Assembly (NCBI GenBank): GCA_965116445.1
Contig: OZ220688.1
Location: 2,232,001 to 2,296,000, forward strand
Length of the DNA stretch: 64,000 bases
From: Multivorans sp965116445
Lineage (GTDB): Bacteria; Acidobacteriota; Thermoanaerobaculia; Multivoradales; Multivoraceae
Direction: 5' to 3'
Below, piece by piece: positions 16,146-26,200 of the stretch (its first letter is position 1; each line of letters starts with the position of its first letter). Made by a program: the position numbers and the translations under genes. The notes under the pieces were generated by a model. That model did not search any database and had not been told where the DNA came from. It saw nothing but the letters and a program-made list of their open reading frames with translations.

Positions 16146-18187
16146 CCCAGCACCTCCTCGTGCCACTGAACGCTGTTCGCCGGACTGAGCACCCAGTGGT
16201 TCTCGTCCGGGAAGTAGAGGAACCGGGCGGGCACGTCCCGCCGCTTGAGCGCCGTGAAAGCCGCCAGGCCCTGGGTCTCCGGCACGCGGAAGTCGAGCGC
16301 GCCGTGGATCACCAGCATCGGGGTCCGCCAGCGATCGACCAACAGCGCCGGGTTATCGCCTTCGAAGCCGTCCGGATTGTCGAAGTAACTGCCCTGGTGG
16401 TCCCACTCGACGAACCACAACTCCTCCGTCGTGTAGTACATCGAGCGCAGGTCGAACACGCCGTCGTGGTTCACCAGGCAGCGGAACCGGTCCGGCCAGG
16501 CGCCCGCGATCCAGTTCACCATGTAACCGCCGTACGACGCGCCCAGAGCGCAAACCCGGTCACCGTCGAGGAACGGATACCGGTCGAGCGCGGCGGCCAG
16601 ACCCTTCTGCAGGTCCTCGAGCGGCTTGCCGCCCCAGTCGCCACGGATCGAGTCGGTGAAATCCTGTCCGTAACCGACCGAGCCGTGGAAGTCGATCATC
16701 ACCGCGGCGTAGCCGGCGCCGGCGTATGCCTGCGGGTTCCAGCGGTAGTGGAAGCTGTTTCCGAACGAGCCCTGCGGCCCGCCGTGGATCAGGAACGCGA
16801 CCGGGTAGCGGCGTTCCGGGTCGAAGTCGACCGGCCGCACGAGGTAGCCATGCACCGTCTCGTCGTTCCACCCGGCGAACGTGAACTGTTCGTAGTCCCC
16901 CACCCGCACCGCTGCCCGCTGTCCGGCGTTGAAGTCCGTCAGGGCCCGCCGGTTTCCACCGGAAAGATCGCTGACGAACAACTCCGACGGGGCGGCCAGA
17001 TCGTTGTGGAGAGTGACCAGCCGGTCTGTCGACACCGCGAGGCCGGCGATCGAGCCCTCGGCGTGCAGGCGCGTCGCGGAACCGTCCGCCACGTCGACCG
17101 CGAACAGGCTCCGCTGTCCGAGGTCCGCCGCGGTGACGAACAACGTTTCCCCGTCAGCCGAGAAGGCCAGGCCCGAGACCGAGCGGTCCCAGTCGGCGGT
17201 GAGGTCCCGCTGGTCACTGAGCCGGGCACCGTCGAGGCGCGCGAGCCGGATCCGGAACCGATCCGACTCGTAGCCGGGCCGCTCCATCGCCAGCCAGGCC
17301 AACGTGCCGCCGTCCGGCGAAAGCACCGGGTGACTGTCCCAGGCAGGATTGTCCGCTGTCAGATTGACGGGCGGCGAACTACCGTCCGCCGGCGCCAGGT
17401 ACAGGTCGAAGTTCGTCGACCACGCTTCCGGCGTACCGCCGGTGCGCGAAGCGAAGATCACGGTATCGCCGCCAGGCCCAAAAGCGAGTTCCTCGGCGCC
17501 GCCGAAGGGCTTGGGGGGCGCGTCCTGGTCGAGGCCGCGCATCAGGTCGACCGGCTGCCCCGCGACCGAGCGGCCGTTGTCGAGTTCCAGGACGAAGACG
17601 TGCGACCGCCGGCCGTCCTTCCAAACGTCCCAGTGGCGAACGAAGAGATCGTCGTACGCGACTCCCGAGGTCGGCCGCGATGACCGGTCCTCGAGGCGTT
17701 CCGCCGTGCAGTCGAGGGTCTCGCACGAAGCGAAGACATCCATCGTCAGCACAATTCGGCGGCCGTCGGGCGATACGACCAGGTTGCCGACATCGAGCGG
17801 AAGGTCGGTCACCTGGCGCGGTTCGCCCCCGGCAAGCGGCAGGCGCCACACCTGAGAACTCCCCGAACGCGTCGACAGGAAGAAGAGATCCCGACCGTCC
17901 GGCGCCCAGCGCGGATGGAAGTCGGCCGCTTCGTGCGTGGTCAACCGGCGCGCCTCGCCGCCCTCCACCGGCACCGACCAGAGATCCGTTCGACCCCGGT
18001 TCGCGGCAAGATCCGTCGACCGCACGGTGAACGCCACGACCGAGCCGTCCGGCGCCACCCGAGGGTCCGAAAGCCTCTCCATCGCCAGCATGTCGTGGAC
18101 CGAGAACGGGTGCGTCTCCTGCGCCTGGAGCACCACCGGGGGCGGCGCGATCAGCGCAGCGAGAACAAAGATCCCGAAACGGCCCAT
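16118..18187 (-). CDS. S9-family prolyl oligopeptidase-like peptidase, secreted
   Basis: The 689-residue product has a signal peptide (MGRFGIFVLAALIAPP), an N-terminal seven-bladed PD40/WD40-like propeller (about residues 35-420) and a C-terminal alpha/beta-hydrolase domain. The catalytic triad is visible as Ser in LGASYGGYMVNW, Asp in HGALDFRVPETQ and His in PDENHWVLSP. It is acylaminoacyl-peptidase/DPP-like and would cleave short peptides in the periplasm. The start is ATG 18187; a longer frame lacks a signal peptide. It is transcribed divergently from the AMIN-domain gene. Confidence 0.9.
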   Translation of the reverse strand: MGRFGIFVLAALIAPPPVVLQAQETHPFSVHDMLAMERLSDPRVAPDGSVVAFTVRSTDLAANRGRTDLWSVPVEGGEARRLTTHEAADFHPRWAPDGRDLFFLSTRSGSSQVWRLPLAGGEPRQVTDLPLDVGNLVVSPDGRRIVLTMDVFASCETLDCTAERLEDRSSRPTSGVAYDDLFVRHWDVWKDGRRSHVFVLELDNGRSVAGQPVDLMRGLDQDAPPKPFGGAEELAFGPGGDTVIFASRTGGTPEAWSTNFDLYLAPADGSSPPVNLTADNPAWDSHPVLSPDGGTLAWLAMERPGYESDRFRIRLARLDGARLSDQRDLTADWDRSVSGLAFSADGETLFVTAADLGQRSLFAVDVADGSATRLHAEGSIAGLAVSTDRLVTLHNDLAAPSELFVSDLSGGNRRALTDFNAGQRAAVRVGDYEQFTFAGWNDETVHGYLVRPVDFDPERRYPVAFLIHGGPQGSFGNSFHYRWNPQAYAGAGYAAVMIDFHGSVGYGQDFTDSIRGDWGGKPLEDLQKGLAAALDRYPFLDGDRVCALGASYGGYMVNWIAGAWPDRFRCLVNHDGVFDLRSMYYTTEELWFVEWDHQGSYFDNPDGFEGDNPALLVDRWRTPMLVIHGALDFRVPETQGLAAFTALKRRDVPARFLYFPDENHWVLSPANSVQWHEEVLGWLARWLEP

Positions 18188-18267
18188 GGCTGCGAAGCAG
18201 GCTATGGGGCCACGTAACGGAACGCAACTCCCTGCCTGCGCAGGCTTACTGCGGACTGCCCGGCGAC

Positions 18268-18295
18268 GTGACCCCGCAGGTCTCGGTGGTAGACT
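18268..18295 (+). promoter_or_regulatory. Promoter of AMIN-domain gene
   Basis: GTGACC (18268-18273) and TAGACT (18290-18295) are 16 bases apart, about 30 bases upstream of the ATG at 18325. Confidence 0.4.
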
Positions 18296-18324
18296 GCGGG
18301 TTTCCAGAAACTCCAGGATCAACC

Positions 18325-19167
18325 ATGCGAACCCTGATCTGCCTCGTTTCGGCCCTCCTCTGTTCGGCTGTCGCAGCCCAGGACTCCAGCCTGACGGCGG
18401 CGCGCCTGGACGGCGACGTACTCCGCCTCCAGACAGCCGGCGGCCTGCAAACCGTCCGGCACTTCGAACTGCCCAATCCCCCGCGGGTCGTGCTCGACCT
18501 GTTCGGAATCAACGCCTCGCTCGCCGAGATGCCGGCGCCTTCCGCCGGCGGCCCGGCGATCGAGGTACGCACCGGCAAGCACCCGAACTTCCTGCGCGTG
18601 GTCGTCGACCTGGCAGAGGCACTGCCCGGGTATCAGGTGCGGCAGGCGGAGGGCCTGATCCAGGTTGGTCTCGGGTCGGCAGCGCTGCCGTCATCCGCGG
18701 ACGGCGTCCTGATCGAGAATTCTCCGGTGCCGGCCGACCCGTCCAGGCCGCCCAGGAGGACGGCCCCGGTGGTCGCCACAGGCGTCGAGGCTTCTCCCGC
18801 CTCCGCTCCGTCACCCGCGGCGGAGCCTCGAGCCGTCCAGGCGATCACGGCGCCGGTCGCCGTGGGCGACCGGCCGAACCTGGAGGATCTGTCCACCGAC
18901 GAGTTGCTGGCGCTCATCGACGCGGAACTCGAGGCTGCGGGCCTGGACCAGGAGCAGTCCGCGGAGGAACTCATCGAGCAGGTCGAGGCTGAACTCGACG
19001 GGAACAACCCCGGATCGACCACGAGCAGCCCACCGCCAGCCCGCAGAGCGCCCCCGCAACGCCGTCCACGCCCGACTCCCACGCGGTCCCCGCCCGCTGA
19101 CGGCGAAGAACGGCTGCCGTTCCGCTACGTCGACGAGGAACCGGCGAAGGAGCCGCCGCCCGCGTAG
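18325..19167 (+). CDS. AMIN-domain periplasmic protein
   Basis: The 280-residue product has a signal peptide (MRTLICLVSALLCSAVAAQ), then an AMIN-like domain (about residues 22-125) with LPNPPRVVLDLFG and KHPNFLRVVVDL, as in PilQ and AmiC N termini, which bind peptidoglycan or help place envelope machines. The second half is low-complexity: an acidic stretch (about 190-230) and a Pro/Arg/Ser-rich tail. No secretin or amidase domain follows, so it is a free-standing AMIN protein. An upstream in-frame ATG at 18268 is unlikely because it would bury the signal peptide. Confidence 0.75.
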   Translation: MRTLICLVSALLCSAVAAQDSSLTAARLDGDVLRLQTAGGLQTVRHFELPNPPRVVLDLFGINASLAEMPAPSAGGPAIEVRTGKHPNFLRVVVDLAEALPGYQVRQAEGLIQVGLGSAALPSSADGVLIENSPVPADPSRPPRRTAPVVATGVEASPASAPSPAAEPRAVQAITAPVAVGDRPNLEDLSTDELLALIDAELEAAGLDQEQSAEELIEQVEAELDGNNPGSTTSSPPPARRAPPQRRPRPTPTRSPPADGEERLPFRYVDEEPAKEPPPA

Positions 19168-19189
19168 ACACCCGGCGATGGGCTCCGGT

Positions 19190-19696
19190 TCAGCACCAGA
19201 AGCACCAGTGGTACGGCGGCCGGAAGTAGGTAATCAGCCGGCCGCAGACGATCACGCCGACCCAGCAGGCGAGTGAGATCGCCGCCGCGGTCCGGGCTCG
19301 GGCCGGGGCCGCGGCGCCTGCGACGGCGGCCTTCACCGGACGGTACGCGAAGCGGTAGAAGACCAGGATGTTGAGACCGGCGATCGCCATCAGCGAGAAC
19401 TTGATCTGCACCGCCGGGTTGTAGAGGTACTGGTTCGGTGCGCTGACGACGAACAGGAAGCCGGTGCACACGTTGAGGAGATAGCCCCCCACGCCCCAGG
19501 GCACCAGCCTGTGCAGCGCGGCCATCGGGATCGCCCTCGCCACGCCCAGCAGGCGCAGATCCCAGAGACCGATCGTGCCGATGAGCAGCGAAAGGCCGAA
19601 GAAGTGCAGCGACTCGACGGTGGGCCAGCCCCACGACGTGTGCATGAAGTCGTAGATGCCGCTCTTCTGACCGATCGAGTTCAGCAGATCTTCCAT
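19190..19696 (-). CDS. Integral membrane protein, paralogue of the next gene
   Basis: The 168-residue product has about four membrane segments, with GWPTVESLHFFGLSLLIGT, LWDLRLLGVAR, VQIKFSLMAIAGLNILVFYR and an aromatic/Cys tail (PPYHWCFWC). It resembles the protein encoded at 19741-20244 in length, topology and the LR(L/I)LGVA segment. His residues in membrane helices (e.g. LHFF) could bind haem, but no function is established. It is the last gene of a minus-strand unit led by the DUF885 peptidase. Confidence 0.7.
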   Translation of the reverse strand: MEDLLNSIGQKSGIYDFMHTSWGWPTVESLHFFGLSLLIGTIGLWDLRLLGVARAIPMAALHRLVPWGVGGYLLNVCTGFLFVVSAPNQYLYNPAVQIKFSLMAIAGLNILVFYRFAYRPVKAAVAGAAAPARARTAAAISLACWVGVIVCGRLITYFRPPYHWCFWC

Positions 19697-19740
19697 CGCG
19701 CTTGTGTCTCAGTAGCCCGTGTCTCGGTAGAACGTGCGTC

Positions 19741-20244
19741 TCAGTACAGCAGGTGCGAGGCCAGCATGACTTTGGCGGTATAGGCCAGGAAGCGACCCGA
19801 GGTGATCACCGCCGCCCAGAGCGCGAGCGACACGCCGGCCAGTATCCGCGCCTTCCTCGGCGCCGGCGCCGCGTCGTAACGGGAATCCCCGAGCAACCCG
19901 CGCATCAGCGCCCTCATGATCCAGAGGGCGGCCGCGATGGCGACCAGCTTGAAGTAGAAGACCGGATTGGTCAGCGCCTTCGCCGGGTACGCCAGGAGGA
20001 GCAGCAGTCCCGAGACGGTGACCACGACCAGGCTCGCCCAGAGCACCGGCGTGAAGCGCCGCATGAGCGACCTCGGGACACCGGGAGCCACTCCCAGGAT
20101 GCGCAGGTCCGTCGCCACGTGGATGCCGGTCACGAACGCCATTCCAATCGAGTGAAAGACCAGGCTCGAGAAGAACGCGGGTCCCGACTCCCGCATCCAG
20201 GTCGAGAAGCGCGTCTCTTCCAGCCAGATCAGTGCGTCGACCAA
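19741..20244 (-). CDS. Integral membrane protein, paralogue of the previous gene
   Basis: The 167-residue product has about four membrane segments: SSLVFHSIGMAFVTGIHVA, a helix with VLWASLVVVTVSGLLLLLAY, VFYFKLVAIAAALWIMRALM and a C-terminal helix. DLRILGVAPG matches DLRLLGVARA in its twin. The frame opens with a TTG 12 bases after the DUF885 stop. Two tandem copies suggest a heterodimer or duplicated function; the function is unknown. Between the twins (19697-19740) is a short imperfect repeat of GTGTCTC/GTCTCAGTA. Confidence 0.65.
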   Translation of the reverse strand: MVDALIWLEETRFSTWMRESGPAFFSSLVFHSIGMAFVTGIHVATDLRILGVAPGVPRSLMRRFTPVLWASLVVVTVSGLLLLLAYPAKALTNPVFYFKLVAIAAALWIMRALMRGLLGDSRYDAAPAPRKARILAGVSLALWAAVITSGRFLAYTAKVMLASHLLY

Positions 20245-20256
20245 CGTTCCGAGGCC

Positions 20257-22035
20257 CTACAACTGCTGCTCTTCGATCCAGGCGTTGAGCAACTCTTCCA
20301 GGACGTCCAGGGGAACCGAGCCGTTCTCCAGCACCGCGTCGTGGAACAGGCGCACGTCGAAGTCGGCGCCGAGGGCCTCTTCGGCCCTCCCCCGCAGCTC
20401 CCGGATCTTCAGTTCGCCAATCTTGTAGGCCAGCGCCTGGCCGGGCCAACTGATGTACCGGTCGGTCTCGGTCCTCACCTCGTGCAGGGAGAGCGCCGTG
20501 TTCTCGGCCAGGTAGTCGAGCATCTGCTGCCGCGTCCAGCCCAGAGCATGCACCCCGGTGTCGACGACGAGCCGGCAGGCGCGCCAGATCTCGTAGGTCA
20601 GGCGGCCGAAGTTGCTGTACGGGTCTTCGTAGATGCCGGCCTCGAGCCCGAGGTACTCGGAGTACAGCCCCCAGCCCTCGCCGAAAGCGGAGAGGTAGTC
20701 GTGACGGCGGAATTCGGGACCCGCGTCGATCTCGGCCGCGATTCCGTGCTGCAGGTGGTGGCCGGGCACCGCCTCGTGCAGCGTGAGGGCCTCGAGCGCG
20801 TAAAGGGGCCGACTCGGGAGGTTGTAGGTGTTGACCCAGTAGATGCCGGGCTGCGTGCTGTTGTACGGAGCGGACACGTACCGGCCGGCGGTGTACTTCG
20901 GCGCCATGTGGTCCGGAACCGGCTCGACCGTGTAGGGGACCCGCGGCAAGGTCGCGAACAGGGACGGCAGCTTGCCGTCCATCGTCTTGGCGATCCAGGC
21001 GGCGCGCTCCAGCAGCTCCTGCGCGGTCTTTGGGTAGAAGCGTGGATCGGTGCGCAGGAACTCGAGGAACTCGGCAAACGATCCCTCGAAGCCGACCTCC
21101 TGGATCACCTCGTCCATCTCCGCCCGGATCCGGGCGACCTCGCTGAGGCCAATCTCGTGGACTTCCTCGGCTGTCAGGTCGAGCGTCGTGAACCAGCGGA
21201 CCTGGGCTTCGTAGTAAGCCCGCCCATCCGGCAGGTCGGAAGCGCCGACGGTCTCCCTGGTGTTCGGCTGGTACTCGCCTGTGAAGAAGTCGTAGAAGCC
21301 CTGGTAGGCCGGCACGACCGCCTCGGTGATCGCGGCTTCGCCTTCCGTCAGGATCCGTTCGCGGTCCATCTCCTCCACCGCCTCCGGCAGGTCCTCGAAC
21401 GGCGCCCAGAAGGCGCTGTCCTGCGGCTCCTCGACGATGTGGGCGGAGATCGTGTCCTCGTAGCCTTCCAGGGTTACCCGCGGCAGGGTGAAGCCGCGGT
21501 CGATCCCGGCGCGCATGTGCGCCTGCTGATGCTCGAAGTAGGCCGGGATCGCCCGCATCCTGGCGATGTAGTCATCGTAGTGGTCCGCTGTCCGGAACGG
21601 CATCGGGCGGTACATCCGGGCGAACCCCATGTGGAAGCCGGAATCCGCGTTGAGCGGCATCTGGTAGCCGCCGAACTCGAAGCCCTGCACACTGCTCCTG
21701 AGCTGGCGCTCGAACATCCGCGCGTTGATCCGGTCCGCCGCGCTGAGCCCGGAGACATCGATCTCCTCGAACCTCCGCAGCACGTCGCGGCGCCGTTCCA
21801 CCCTGCGCTCGATCGCCTCCAGGCTGACGTCCGCCAACTGATCGTTCCGGCTGTGGTCGCCGACACTCGTCGCGAACTGCGGACTCTCGACGAGCCGAGC
21901 CGCCCAGTCCTCGTCGAACAGGGCGTAGAGCTGTTCGCGGGCGTCCGGAGCCGGGTCCGGAGCCTGAGCGCAGGCGACTGCCAGAGCCAGTGCCGCCAGC
22001 AGGGGGGCCGTCCAGTTCGGTCGCATTCGGCTCAT
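20257..22035 (-). CDS. DUF885 family metallopeptidase-like lipoprotein
   Basis: The roughly 592-residue product has a lipoprotein-like signal (LLAALALAVACAQ) and a DUF885 domain filling the rest. The likely metal-binding motif is LHEAVPGHHLQ, followed by FGEGWGLYSEYLG, both hallmarks of the family. DUF885 proteins are thought to be envelope-associated zinc peptidases, but few are characterised. ATG 22035 is taken as start; TTG 22047 and ATG 22026 are alternatives. It heads the operon with the twin membrane proteins. Confidence 0.8.
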   Translation of the reverse strand: MSRMRPNWTAPLLAALALAVACAQAPDPAPDAREQLYALFDEDWAARLVESPQFATSVGDHSRNDQLADVSLEAIERRVERRRDVLRRFEEIDVSGLSAADRINARMFERQLRSSVQGFEFGGYQMPLNADSGFHMGFARMYRPMPFRTADHYDDYIARMRAIPAYFEHQQAHMRAGIDRGFTLPRVTLEGYEDTISAHIVEEPQDSAFWAPFEDLPEAVEEMDRERILTEGEAAITEAVVPAYQGFYDFFTGEYQPNTRETVGASDLPDGRAYYEAQVRWFTTLDLTAEEVHEIGLSEVARIRAEMDEVIQEVGFEGSFAEFLEFLRTDPRFYPKTAQELLERAAWIAKTMDGKLPSLFATLPRVPYTVEPVPDHMAPKYTAGRYVSAPYNSTQPGIYWVNTYNLPSRPLYALEALTLHEAVPGHHLQHGIAAEIDAGPEFRRHDYLSAFGEGWGLYSEYLGLEAGIYEDPYSNFGRLTYEIWRACRLVVDTGVHALGWTRQQMLDYLAENTALSLHEVRTETDRYISWPGQALAYKIGELKIRELRGRAEEALGADFDVRLFHDAVLENGSVPLDVLEELLNAWIEEQQL

Positions 22036-22090
22036 CGGAGACGGCAACCCTATCGAAGCGCCAAAGGCGGCCGCGGAACCGACCGGCTGC

Positions 22091-22096
22091 TACGAT
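22091..22096 (+). promoter_or_regulatory. -10 element of the oxidation cassette
   Basis: TACGAT ends 12 bases before the GTG start of the SGNH-like gene, implying a leader of only a few bases. No clear -35 is seen. Confidence 0.3.
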
Positions 22097-22108
22097 CCCC
22101 GCCCGCGC

Positions 22109-23275
22109 GTGAAGAAGAAACTGCTCGCACTCCTGCTCGCACTCCTCGCGGCCGGCGCCTCCGCCGCGGATGCCTCCACGCTCGAACTCCGGCCCGGCGA
22201 TCGGGTCTGCCTCGCGGGCAACACCTTCGCTGAGCGTTTTCAGCTCTTCGGTTACTTCGAGAGCGGTCTGCTGGCCGCCTTCCCGCAGCTGGACCTCTCC
22301 GTCCGCAACCTCGCCTGGTCAGCGGACGAGGCGGCGCTGCGCCCGCGGCCGCTGGACTTCGGCGCCGTCGACCGCCACCTCGAGGCGCAGGGAGCGGATG
22401 TCGTCCTCCTGTTCTACGGCGCGAACGAGTCGTTCGCCGGGAACCAGGGCCTGCCGGCGTTCCGGAACGATCTCGGACGGCTGCTGCGGCATGTCTCGAA
22501 GCAGATCTACAACGGCACCGAGCCACCGCGGGTGGCCCTCGTCTCGCCGATACCCCAGGAGGCCCTCCCGGACGGTCGCGGTCTCGACGCGGCGTCGGTC
22601 GAGCGCCGCAACGCGGAGCTGCGGATGTACGCAGCAGCGGCCGAAGCCGTTGCGGCGGAGAACAGCGTGCCCTTCCTCGACATCTTCGACGGAGTCGCGG
22701 CCGCGTTTACCGGCGAGCCGGCGCCGCTGACGATCAACGGCGTGCACCTGAACGAAGCCGGCTACTGGTACGCCTCCCGCGCGCTGCTCGAGGCGGTCGG
22801 CGCGCCCTCGCCTGGAACGGTCGTCGCCTCGGCCGGGGGCGGTGCGGAACTTGAGGTCCGCCCGCCGGTCCTGCCACCGGGGCCCGAGGGGAATCCGCCA
22901 GGCCTCCGAATCAGCGTCCGCGACCTGGCTCCCGGCTACTACGCCCTGCGGCGCGGCGACGTCACCCTGGCCTCCGCGAGCGACGGAGACTGGGCGCGGG
23001 GGCTCGACCTTCAGGCGCCGTCGCTCATCACCAGCCTGGTGGAGGCCGGCGACGGCCTGCGGCGGGTCGTGCTCCGCAAGGGCCGGCTGTTCTTCGACCG
23101 CTACCGCGCCGTGAACGGCTACTACATCTACGGCGGACGCAAGGAACCCTTCGGCGTTCATTCGTTCCCACCGGAGATGGCTCGCTTCGATGAACGTGTC
23201 GGCGATCTCGACGACGAGGCCCGCGACCTTGCGCGCTCGGGCGAAGCCTGGCGACTGGAGCGCGTCGACCGATGA
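22109..23275 (+). CDS. Exported SGNH/GDSL-hydrolase-like protein
   Basis: The 388-residue product has a signal peptide (VKKKLLALLLALLAAGASA) and an SGNH fold. The catalytic Ser block reads LAGNTFAERF rather than a GDS, so the nucleophile appears absent; the Asn block (LLFYGANES) and the C-terminal INGVHLNEAGY are present. This variant is typical of SGNH proteins that precede PVC-type haem dehydrogenases, and it may be a binding or assembly partner rather than a hydrolase. It overlaps the next gene by ATGA, so the two are translated together. Confidence 0.75.
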   Translation: MKKKLLALLLALLAAGASAADASTLELRPGDRVCLAGNTFAERFQLFGYFESGLLAAFPQLDLSVRNLAWSADEAALRPRPLDFGAVDRHLEAQGADVVLLFYGANESFAGNQGLPAFRNDLGRLLRHVSKQIYNGTEPPRVALVSPIPQEALPDGRGLDAASVERRNAELRMYAAAAEAVAAENSVPFLDIFDGVAAAFTGEPAPLTINGVHLNEAGYWYASRALLEAVGAPSPGTVVASAGGGAELEVRPPVLPPGPEGNPPGLRISVRDLAPGYYALRRGDVTLASASDGDWARGLDLQAPSLITSLVEAGDGLRRVVLRKGRLFFDRYRAVNGYYIYGGRKEPFGVHSFPPEMARFDERVGDLDDEARDLARSGEAWRLERVDR

Positions 23276-26200
23276 ACCGCGCTGCCGCGCACCTACGGCA
23301 TGCGGATGCCGGCCAGAACCCGCGTGGCGCCCCGCGCCACGCGCGAACCAGTCCGTGCGCCCGTCATCGGGCGCACGGATGGCAGGCCGGCGCACCCAGT
23401 CACGGATCCCTGAGCGAGGCGCAAATCGCCGTCGGCGCCGTGCTGACTGCGGCACTGGCCGTCTTTCCGGCGGCAGCCCAGGAGGTCGCCGACGAGGAAC
23501 CGAACCGGGGCGGCACGGCGCGCTACGAGGCGCTCGATCCCGCCTACGCGCTGGAGAACCTCCACGTCGCCGAGGGCTACGAGGTCTCCCTGTTCGCGTC
23601 GGAGCAGGACTTCCCGATCGGCAATCCCGTGTCCATGACCTTCGACTCCAGGGGCCGGCTCTGGGTCGCGACGATGCCGTCCTATCCGCAGCGCCTTCCC
23701 GACGAGGAACCAGACGACAGGATCGTGATCCTCGAGGATCGGGACGGCGACGGCCGGGCGGATCACCACACGGTCTTCGCCCGCGGCCTCCACCTGCCCA
23801 CGGGCTTCGAGCTCGGCGACGGCGGCGCCTACGTAGCCCAGCAGCCGAACCTGATGTTCATCGAGGACACGGACGGCGACGACGTGGCGGACCGCTACGA
23901 GGTCATCCTCCACGGCTTCGGCACGGAGGACAGCCACCACTCGATCTCGGCCTTCACCTGGGGGCCGGGCGGCGCGCTCTACTTCCAGGAAGGCACCTTC
24001 CACCACAGCCAGGTCGAAACCCCGTACGGCCCGGTGCGGCTGGTCGACGCCGGCGTCTTCCGCTACAAGCCGAACCGGTTCCAGCTCGAGGTCTTCGTCT
24101 CCTATCCGTTCGCCAATCCGTGGGGGCACATCTTCGACCGCTGGGGACAGAACTTCATCGCGGACGCCTCCGGCGGCGCGAACTACTTCGGCGCACCGAT
24201 CACCGGCAACGCGCCGTATCCGACCAAGCGGCGCCGCATGAAGGTGTTCACGTCGATCGTCCGGCCGACTTCCGGTTGCGAGATCGTCAGTTCGCGCCAC
24301 TTTCCCGACGAGGCGCAGGGCAACTTCCTCGTCAACAACACGATCGGCTTCCAGGGAATCAAGCAGCACCGGGTGATCGAGGAAGACTCGGGCTTCACCT
24401 CGGAGGAGGTCGAGCCCCTCCTGTACTCGACGGACATCAACTTCCGGCCCGTCGACCTCCAGTTCGCGCCGGACGGCTCGCTCTACGTCGTCGACTGGTT
24501 CAACCCGTTGATCGGCCACATGCAGTACTCGCTGCGCGACGAGCGGCGTGACCACGACCACGGCCGCGTCTGGCGGCTGCGCCACAAGTCCCGACCGTTG
24601 CTCGAACCGCCCGACATCGCGGGCGCCTCGACGCCGGAGCTCGTCCGACTGCTCGAGAGCACCGAGGACCGCACCCGCTACCGGGTCCGCCGCGAACTCC
24701 GCGAGCGTCCGCGGAGCGAGGTGCTGGCGGCACTCGGCGCCTGGCTGGAGGAACTCGACGATCGCGGCCGCGGCGGCGCGGACGCCGCCGACGTCGATCC
24801 CGACCCCGAACTCGAACACCACCGGCTCGAGGCGCTCTGGCTCTACCAGAACCTCAACGTCGTCGAACCGGAACTGCTGAACCGCATGCTGGACTCCCCG
24901 GAACCCCGGGCCCGGGCAGCCGCGACCCGCGTGGCCCGCTTCTGGCGGCGCGAACTGGACGATCCCCTGGCGCTTCTGGCCACACAGGTCGAGGACTCGT
25001 TCCCACGCACCCGGCTGGAGGCCCTGCTCGGGCTGAGCTACCTCGAATCCGAACCCGCCGCCCTGGCCTCCCTCGAGGTGATCAACTATCGGACGGACTA
25101 CTACCTCGACTACGTTCTCGGTGAAACGGTGGACACTCTCGAGGACTGGTGGCTGCCGGCGCTCGAGTCGGAGCGCGAGCCGCCGCTCCTCGACACCCTG
25201 TCGCCATCTCAAGCCTACTACCTGCTGAGCCGGCTGGCGACCCGGAAGCTGGAGCGGCTGCCATCCCATCCGCTGACCGACCGCGCCGTGATCCATCGCG
25301 CCGATGCCGGCATGGAACGCCAGCGCCAGGCCCTGGCCAACCTCATCGCGGGCACGAGCCGCTCTGGATCGCCGACACCCGCCGTGCTGCTGGTCGGCGA
25401 ACTGCAGCGCCTGGACGCCGTCCAACCGCCCGAACCCGAGACGGTGGACCGGATCGTCCTGCACCTGCTCGAGCAGGACGCCGCGGCGCTGGGCGCGTCT
25501 CGCCGCGAACTCCAGGACCTCGCGTCCGGTGCGACGAGGCGCGAGGTGAGGAGCGGCGCGATCGCGGCCCTGATCGCCGCCACAGGCGACGCGTCGCGGG
25601 GCAGCGTCCTGCCCCGCAGACCGACTCCCGATCAACTGATCGACTGGCTCCACGGCGTCGACCAACTGCCTCCGGCCGTTCGCGGTGACGCCTACGCCCC
25701 AGTCTCCTCGCTCTTCGACGACCGCGGCGGACCGGACCGGCAACGGGTGCTGGAGGCAGCCGCGCGAACCCTCTCCGGCATCACCGCGAATGCGGGACGC
25801 AGCTTCGAGCGGCTGGCCGGCCTGGCCACCGATCCGGCAATCGGCCTGGCCGCGCTCGAGGGGCTGGGGGAACTGACGGCCGAGGCGCCGGACGCATGGC
25901 CCGCGGCGGGCGGCGAGGAAGCCCTCGCCGCCCCGATCGTCGAAGCACTCGAAAGCGCCGATGCCCGCGAACTCACCTCGCCGCGGTTCCGGCGCATCCA
26001 CGACCTCGGCCTCCGGGTCGCCGACCGGCTGATCGAGCGGACCGGCGGCGAGAGCTTTGGCGACCTGCGCGAGGAAATCGTCAACCTCGGACCGGCGATC
26101 GTCACCCTGCGGCCGATCCCCCACCAGATGCTCTTCGACCTCGAGGAGTTCACCGTCCGCGCCGGCGGACCGGTCGAGATCACCTTCGAGAACATCGACG

